A DNA stretch of 64,000 nt from Periplaneta americana (taxonomy: Eukaryota; Arthropoda; Insecta; Blattodea; Blattidae), in assembly GCF_040183065.1 (NCBI RefSeq), contig NC_091131.1:103479830-103543829 (forward strand). Direction: 5' to 3'. The notes under the pieces were generated by a model, which saw only the letters and a list, made by a program, of their open reading frames with translations, did no database searches and was not told the DNA's origin. Below are positions 57,932-64,000 of this stretch, in pieces. Every line of letters starts with the position of its first letter. The first letter of the stretch is position 1. Position numbers and translations under genes: made by a program.

Positions 57932-57932
<1 letters not shown>
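57000..57932 (+). pseudogene. LINE endonuclease-domain fragment
   Basis: 57300-57540 reads KILQWKA (one stop), GLNHAEKTEVAKLLLKED, IDVCGIMEANILEDQKKL, TGYATYVFVKTRQMTSEITV, GVKHNLTTTLR. 57540-57905 then gives KNMNETDKVEIEKLDLWKNK and ETIVLGDFNMHSK. This is the apurinic-like endonuclease (EEP) domain of a non-LTR element, with the GDFN motif and the catalytic-type ILQWNxxG and EAN positions altered. The 3' end runs into the poly-T, where the element was broken. Confidence 0.75.

Positions 57933-57979
<47 letters not shown>
57933..57979 (+). repeat. poly-T run, 47 bp
   Basis: 47 consecutive T after the LINE fragment. Either the reverse-oriented poly-A tail of another retrosequence or an expanded homopolymer. 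Confidence 0.9.
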
Positions 57980-57984
<5 letters not shown>

Positions 57985-58021
57985 TATCCTAAAGTTTTCC
58001 AATGAAAATGATTTCCAGTTT

Positions 58022-59254
58022 TCAGTGAGTGACATAGAAAAAGTAATGATACTTGAGATCTACTGAATGTGTGTGTTCGTATGTTGAATTATTTTTAAAG
58101 TTGTGTCTAGCTGTATATAAAGGAAACAAAATATGTAAATTTTTATGAAATTCGACAATATGTGAGCTAAGGATTATACTGTGGCAACCGTGCTGGAAGA
58201 TTCTAGTTGCTTCAGGAGTGCGCATGCGTATCCAGCATGACACGGGGTGAGAGGGAGGCACGGGGACGGGAGCTTGAGCTTCGGTGGATGCTGAGGCACA
58301 GCACAGAGCAAGGGAAAGAGCTACGGGCCCAGCGCGGAGTGAAGGGGACTGACGTAAGGAAACGTCTGGAGCCTGAGTGTTGTGGAGGCCCAGAAAGTTC
58401 GTGAGGCAGAACAATTGATTTAATAAATAAAAGCGCAAGCAGTCTTCAGCGTGAGTCAGTCAATAGTGAGAGAGGGAGAGAGCCAGCCTTGGGCAGCAAG
58501 CAAGGTTCGAGTTAGTCTTCGGAAGTCAGTCAGTGAGTTTTGGCAGCTGTAAGAAAGCTAGCTAGTCTTCAAGCAAGGTGAACCTGAGTTCAATGTGCAG
58601 TGAACTTGAGTAGGTCCGCAACTGTGGCAGCGTCCAGGCAAGTGTGGCATATCCAGAAGTTTTTGGTTTGAAGTGCAGTGAACTGTATCTGAAAGTCTTT
58701 GGTTCGAAGTGCAGTGAACTGTATCTGAAAGTCTTTGGTTCGAAGTGCAGTGAACTGTATCTGGAAGGCTTGGGGTTTGACATACCGTGAACTTGAGTGA
58801 GTGAGCTAGAAGAACTAGCCAAGGGAAACGAACTGAGAACTGACAGTTTTGTTTTGTACATAGTGCTTTGTGAACATTAGTTGAAATTAGGAGTACATTG
58901 TTGTTTTCAATAATACACGTGAATTGTCATTGTCGTTCGGTGGAGTGCAATAATGACTACTGTATTGCTGTGTTGAGTGGAATACCCATTGTTGACAGGT
59001 GTGTGGTTAAAGTTAGAAATAAAAGTCACATCATTGTCGAACAGAAGTTACAATACTACAGAAGAGAAGAGAGTTCATTTTCAGAAATATAATTAGGCCT
59101 ACCTGTTGTGAAATATCTCATTAAATTCTAATATAATGAAGTAAAGATAAAAATTTTGATTTTAGGTATGTTATTTTCTCAGTTATTAACATCATTGCAG
59201 TATACATAAGAAATAAGGTTGTGAATAACATTACTTACTGCCTCGTGGCACTAT
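58022..59254. other. GC-richer block with TATA-like box, origin unknown
   Basis: A GC-rich stretch (about 58190-58510) after the TATA-like TGTATATAAAGG (58112), with AATAAATAAAAG at 58421. It could be a solo LTR starting at TGTGGCAACC (about 58181), but I found no paired end. No ORF is convincing. Confidence 0.35.
58657..58775 (+). repeat. 36-bp tandem repeat, about 3 units
   Basis: AAGTGCAGTGAACTGTATCT recurs at 58671, 58707 and 58743, exactly 36 bp apart. Confidence 0.85.
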
Positions 59255-59940
59255 AATCTTTTTGCTGTAAGAAAAATCGTAATGTAAACAATAGCACGTG
59301 ACTGAAGTGAGGCTTCAGTGGCCGCTGTTTGGCGCCATAGGTTCTCAGTACGTGTTCCTGCCTACTGTTGTACATTCTGTTTCATGTTAAACATTTCCTG
59401 TTACTCATCAATAGGTCTAACCTCACTACTATGCAATTGTTTGCTTAGGAAACGTTTACTTTATAATTACTGTAATTAAATTATCACATAACTTATTATA
59501 TACCTTTAAGACTATTTGTTTTTCCGCTTTTGAGAGGGTTTCCACTCTTATGATTAATAACCGAAGATACAGAAGCCATACTTCAGTACCACGTGCTTAC
59601 ATGAACAACTACGAGCTCAAATGACGCCAGCTTGTTACAAGAACAGACTACCGCGGTGTTATTGTTGGTATTCATCTGCGTTCATTGTACATAACGATAT
59701 ATAAAAATAGTTTTTTTTTTACATAGCATTTTATATATGAGTGAAGTTATATGTTTCATCGTATTTAACAACTAGAATTCAATTTTTTATTTTCAAATAA
59801 TATAAGATTATGGTTTCCAAATACGAACTATATTTTCCTGCGTCATGTGAGTGTTTCGACTGGGAGCCAATCACGGGTATGACAGCAACGTGCTTATGTT
59901 TACATTAGGATTTTTCTTACAGCGAAAACAGTATAGAGTT
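59255..59940. mobile_element. 0.7-kb MITE, copy 2
   Basis: Left end CTATAATCTTTTTGCTGTAA, with AATCGTAATGTAAACAATAG inside. The right end, complemented, is CTCTATACTGTTTTCGCTGT, with AATCCTAATGTAAACATAAG inside. So the terminal inverted repeat is about 55 bp. Same orientation as the copy at 56370; no coding. The superfamily is not clear (possibly TA/TATA target). Confidence 0.75.
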
Positions 59941-60408
59941 ACAGTGTTGTCACACATCCTCATATTGTTAATCAGTCTCCAATTGTGCAACACCTAAACC
60001 TTTTTCTTTATCACTATCACTTTTTTCACTCTTTCAAAGAACTGCTTATATAATTGGATAATATGAATATATGTAAAACAGTAATTTAATGTATTACATT
60101 GTTGAACTGTCAACAAAACATAACACTCGGAAATTAACATGGAAAGTAGGCATATGATCTGACTGTGACAACAATGAGTGCTTGATCCCTTACATCACTT
60201 CTGGATCATGAATAGTGATTAGGCAAGGTGTTGCCGAGCTTCCACACATGCACGTTCTTCCATGCAGTTTCAATCACGACCTTATTTCTCATACACTGTA
60301 TTGATGTTGTGACAGATATTACAAAAGCGTATGGTATTTTATATTGACATTGCCTTTTAACACACACGTTCACACATAGATATTGTTAATTATTATTTCT
60401 CTTACTAG
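59941..60408. other. synthetase intron 3, no gene seen
   Basis: No recognised features. Confidence 0.35.
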
Positions 60409-60552
60409 GAAAATGTGACAGTAGCAGATGTGGCTATATGGAGCAGTTTGTTCCCACTGGCCACAGAAACAAAACACCAGAAAGAATTTTTGTCAGAACA
60501 AACACATGTTCAGCGGTGGTTTACACATCTCTTCTCTCAACCTCAAGTGAAG
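60409..60552 (+). CDS. MARS1: methionine--tRNA ligase, exon 4
   Basis: 48 codons, acceptor TTACTAG, donor GTCAGT, phase 0. It reads ENVTVADVAIWSSLFPLATE and QTHVQRWFTHLFSQPQVK, the last helices of the GST fold (compare ESLADIVLWGALYPLL and LxxWFxTL). The spacing and motif order match cytosolic animal enzymes. Confidence 0.92.
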
Positions 60553-61604
60553 GTCAGTTTGCATAGGTGAAATGGCTTATAATTTAACAAGATTGAAAAA
60601 TTGTTCATCAGAATCCAAAACTTATTTCCTTGTTAATAATTACGAACAGAAACATATTTCTAGCATCGGTTTTAGAATAATAGCTTATGATAACTTTTCA
60701 AGAAAATATAATTTTAATAAAAATTATTCCATATAAATATAATTTGGTCGAAGGCATAGTAACTATCATGACTGTTCCTTTTATGAGTTTTCTCTGTAAA
60801 GTTTGATTAGAATTTTAATATAGATGGTGGTTAATCCCGATTTTTTCCTGTTTTCATTCTGTCACTTTTACCATTGCTAATCAAGATGTATTAATTTATT
60901 TCATTAAATGAAATGGGACCAAATTCATCAAAACCTTAATGAGCTATAATAAGAGTTGTACCTAATTCTGCTGGTACACTCATTATACTGACTGGTGGAC
61001 AAAATACAGATAAATTTTTATCATTTTCGTATTCTCGTTGACATAAAACTCATGATTTAGTTTTTAAGTCTTTCTTGTAGAATGTTCTCTGATTTCAATT
61101 CATCTTCCAGTAGGTATCTTAATTTATTTTATTACACAAAAGTAAATTTCCCTTTCTCTTGATTTAACATATTCTCATAAATTTAACATTCATTGTATTT
61201 AATAAAATTATGAAGTTAGTCTTCATTAAGTGTAATACACGTATGTTATTACAGAATATTTACAGCTATAAAATTCATCGTGAATAATACCCCACATATT
61301 CACTTTTATTTTATTTGCATATTATATTTAGGTGAATAATTTAAAATGGATAACTATACTTAAATATATATTTCACAGTCAGATTGAGCTTGAATTTAAA
61401 CTTAGCTGTAAGTTCAGTTTCAATTTAAAATTTGCAGTTATTGACAGCTTTCTTGAAGATGGAATAATTTGTTTTTCCAACAAATGGAAATAAATATTTC
61501 TTTCGTTGGAAAATATTCTGTTTGGTAATGATACTAAACTTGTAGATGCCAATTAAAAATATTGGTCAATTTTTTTTATAATTGTACTAATTTATTTTTA
61601 TTAG
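60553..61604. other. synthetase intron 4, no gene seen
   Basis: AT-rich; no gene or repeat recognised. Confidence 0.4.
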
Positions 61605-61748
61605 GAGGCAGTTGAAAAACTATGCCCAAAAGCTGGAATGGAAGCTTATCGCAGTTTAACGAATGTGACATGGTATCCAATTAATGTTATCAACAGTCTA
61701 CCTGAAACTGCTCCACAGCCACGACTTCATTCTGTGACAAGTATTGAT
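61605..61748 (+). CDS. MARS1: methionine--tRNA ligase, exon 5
   Basis: 48 codons, acceptor TTATTAG, donor GTAAGT, phase 0. Reads EAVEKLCPKAGMEAYRSLTN, VTWYPINVINSLPETAPQPR, LHSVTSID: the end of the GST-like domain and the start of a variable linker. Confidence 0.88.
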
Positions 61749-62033
61749 GTAAGTTTGTATATCGGTTGTTGCAAGTATTCAGATAAATTGAGAAATGCAG
61801 TAACTAAAATTATATTTCTTGGATTTTGAAAGAAAAATACGACAGCTTTTACAGCTAAAACTAAAGATTTTTGAATACACACAAGTGTTACGTAAACGAG
61901 TTAATCAGGTAATTTATTACACAAAAGAAAGTTTGTTTAGTTATCAATGTTAAAAATAAATTGCTTAATCCAGTCTTTAAAACATAAATTATGAAGTATT
62001 ATCATGAAACATACTTAACTATTGTGTTTCTAG

Positions 62034-62143
62034 GGTACAACCAAAGAAGTTCCACTTTCTGAAGCAGAAATTACTGCTGCAAAAGAAGCTTGGGAAAATG
62101 GTGCTGCAAAACGAGCAAAACCCAAGCCTCGTGTTACTCCTGT
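62034..62143 (+). CDS. MARS1: methionine--tRNA ligase, exon 6
   Basis: 110 nt, acceptor TTTCTAG, donor GTGAGT, ending in phase 2. Reads GTTKEVPLSEAEITAAKEAW, ENGAAKRAKPKPRVTPV. The LSEAEI...AxxAWExG helix is the conserved linker just before the catalytic core (compare LSEEEIAMAVTAWEKG). The next exon, with the first catalytic motifs, is beyond the window. Confidence 0.9.
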
Positions 62144-62189
62144 GTGAGTGTCTCTACCACTACTTATGTCTTATACCTTTAATTATATA

Positions 62190-63032
62190 CAAAGTGGGTC
62201 AAAAGTCACTTTCCCCAATATTCGTTCTTAGGTTTTATACTTGTACACATATATAGATGTCATAACTTAAACAAACGAATAGCTGGTATAATAAGTCCTG
62301 GGGTCCAGACCTGTGGAGTAACAGCGTGTCTGGCCGCAGAACCAGATGGCCCAGGTTCGAATCCCGGTCGGGGCAAGTTACCTGGTTGAGGTTTTTTCCG
62401 GGGTTTTCCCTCAACCCAATACAAGCAAATGTTGGGTAACTTTCGGTGCTGGACCCCGGACTCATTTCACCGGCATTATCACACCTTCATTTCATTCAGA
62501 CGCTAAATAACCTGAGATGTTGATACAGCATCGTAAAATAACCCAATAAAATAAGTCCTGGGTTGGCAACCATGTTCATGTGTCAACTGTTTTTATGTTA
62601 TGTCTTGAAAACAGCCCTCGTTTTGCCGATATGCAGTTGATATGAGAACAGGATGGAACACGACCTCATTTGTGTGTAGGATTGAGGGACTTCTTGAATC
62701 AGCAATTTCATGAATGGATTGGCCGTCATGGCACAACAGAATGGCCACCCAGATCATGTGACCTGACGCCATGTGATTTTTTTTTGTTGTGGGATATTCT
62801 GAAAAATGGTGTTTTTGCTCAGAAACCGCAGGATCTGCATCAAACAGTCATTCGTGAAAATCGGTGAAAATCGTGAGTTATGTTCTGCCATTGTAAATTA
62901 GTGTCTAAATGTTATCGAGAAACAGGGCCTCCATTTTGAACAAAATCTGTAAAGGAATGTGTAGTCAAATATAAATTGAATGTAATTAAATGTAAGGAAG
63001 TGTTTGAAGAAAGTGACTTTTGATCCACTCTG
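62190..63032 (+). mobile_element. mariner element relic, 843 bp, TA-flanked
   Basis: Ends CAAAGTGGGTCAAAAGTCAC and, complemented, CAGAGTGGATCAAAAGTCAC, flanked by TA (62188-62189, 63033-63034). A transposase fragment at about 62670-62870 reads LRDFLNQQFHEWIGRHG, TEWPPRSCDLTPCDFFLLWD, ILKNGVFAQKPQDL, with the catalytic PRSPDLTPCDFFLWG present except Pro to Cys. The N-terminal half is missing and a SINE is nested at 62303-62549. In synthetase intron 6. Confidence 0.85.
62303..62549 (+). mobile_element. tRNA-derived SINE (family B), 13-bp target duplication
   Basis: A best-preserved copy: head CCTGTGGAGTAACAGCG (A-box region) and GGTTCGAATCCCGG (B box). Then come the central domain GGTTTTTTCCGGGGTTTTCC / CTCAACCC, GCTGGACCCCGGACTCATTT, and a 3' end TGATACAGCATCGTAAAATA / ACCC. 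Flanked by AATAAGTCCTGGG at 62290-62302 and 62550-62562. Confidence 0.9.
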
Positions 63033-63034
63033 TA

Positions 63035-64000
63035 GATATAGAAACATGTGATTTTAAGTTGAAGGTAAGTATATATAGTTCATGGAAATTGGGGTAAATA
63101 TGCAATAATTAAGAAACAAATTCTGTTCATACATGTAAACTGAAAAATATCTAAAAACCCTTTACTAAAAATGTTCTAAATGAAGGAGAAAGCAATAGTG
63201 GATTATTTAGAGAGTTGTAACTTGAACTTCAATTGTTGTGAAGTAAAAAAGTTACTTTTTCAAAGGTTAGTTCTTCGTTTGTCTTCAGTAGAATTAAAAG
63301 CTGAAAAGGTATTCCACTTCTGATGTGTAACTAGAGGAGACGAATCATAAACAACAAATGTGAGAGAGATCCTCCTAAGAATAAATATGAAATAAAAGAG
63401 CTATAATCCATACAGCTCAAGAAAGAAACCTCATATAAATAATGCAGTTTGTATCACTCCACACTCAAGGAGCATGACTTGTTCACAGCATCTCTATTTA
63501 TGTAGCAAGTACCCTCAGCATATATCTCATTGTCACGGAGTGTTCAGAGAAATACTGTTCTCTTTCAAAATATAATACAATAGAGCTTTGTTTATCCAAG
63601 CCAAAGGAGCCATTTCAGATAACATGTTTTCCCCCTCTTCCCCCTGGATGGTTACTATTTTCAGTAGGACACTAACAACTGTTTAACATCTACAGCATGA
63701 CAGAAGTGAGTACATGCGGAATAAGTTATCACTTCTCATTAAGCTGTAACTGATTCCACAATTCTTTGGGTAGATGGAACATGTAATACTTAAACAAAGA
63801 ATAACTTTGATTCAACGGGGCCAATGTATACCTGTAAGAAAAGAACAAATGGTCTGAGGGTGTGGAAAACAGATTTCTCTTTGTATTCCTTAAAGGATAT
63901 TCCCCCTCATTTGTAGCCTTGCTGTGGAGTGAGAACAAGACAGTGGGTAGTAAGAATAAAGCTTAAGTACTTTCTCAAGGTTTATACTTATGAGTATGAG
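63035..64000. other. synthetase intron 6, no gene seen
   Basis: No exon or element recognised. Exon 7 should lie to the right of the window. Confidence 0.4.

Noticed and set aside
57933..57979. Poly-T as a gene terminator
   Set aside because: 47 T is too long and unspecific; more likely a retrosequence tail or an assembly homopolymer.
58562..58861. - strand ORF with repeated FEPKTFRYSSLH peptide
   Set aside because: The repeat follows from the 36-bp tandem DNA repeat; there is no start context, splice support or known domain.

Overview
This is a repeat-rich, intron-rich animal genome segment, most likely from a cockroach (Blattodea). The host exons encode insect-type proteins: a Tret1-like sugar transporter, a BTB protein and a cytosolic methionyl-tRNA synthetase. 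The intergenic and intronic DNA is dense with LINE fragments, tRNA-derived SINEs, mariner/Tc1, hAT and pogo relics, and MITEs. The C-terminal motif RRRWEDNIKMDLR of three LINE fragments is one I remember as very common in Periplaneta americana predicted proteins. That species guess rests on memory, not on a search.

Host genes. (1) A sugar-porter (MFS) gene on the + strand has four coding exons at 4805-4940, 10517-10725, 13889-14161 and 21806-22588. The splice phases join cleanly into about 466 residues; the 5' exon with the start codon is not visible. (2) A BTB/POZ gene on the - strand has three exons at 44442-43824, 43526-43443 and 31667-31354. They join in frame to 338 residues. (3) A methionyl-tRNA synthetase gene on the + strand has its first six coding exons at 45028-45151, 53566-53726, 55686-55805, 60409-60552, 61605-61748 and 62034-62143. 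These encode the N-terminal GST-like appended domain and linker (about 268 residues); the catalytic domain lies beyond the window. Genes 2 and 3 are head to head, 585 bp apart, and probably share a promoter region.

Mobile DNA by region. 1-4500: an internally deleted pogo relic broken by a tRNA-palindrome SINE, then an old hAT relic. 5560-10400: a LINE 3' end, then an inverted-repeat element with a 116-bp minisatellite. That element contains a 3.0-kb hAT with a perfect 8-bp target duplication, which itself holds a Tc1 relic and a SINE. 10860-21800: MITEs, mariner relics, and a 3.3-kb transposon (16073-19393) of a superfamily I cannot assign. 22600-31000: microsatellites, LINE pieces, mariner relics and a 69-bp repeat. 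32500-37900: two hAT MITEs, a tandem tRNA-like repeat, SINEs, and a LINE reverse transcriptase cut by the second tRNA-palindrome SINE. 39600-42700: a TA-flanked MITE with iterated motifs, then mariner pieces. 47000-63000: LINE, MITE, SINE and mariner insertions inside the synthetase introns.

Most interesting: a SINE family with A- and B-box tRNA sequences in opposite orientations, with 11-12 bp target duplications at both copies; the unassigned 3.3-kb transposon with possible 6-bp duplications; and a central domain shared between otherwise different SINE families.
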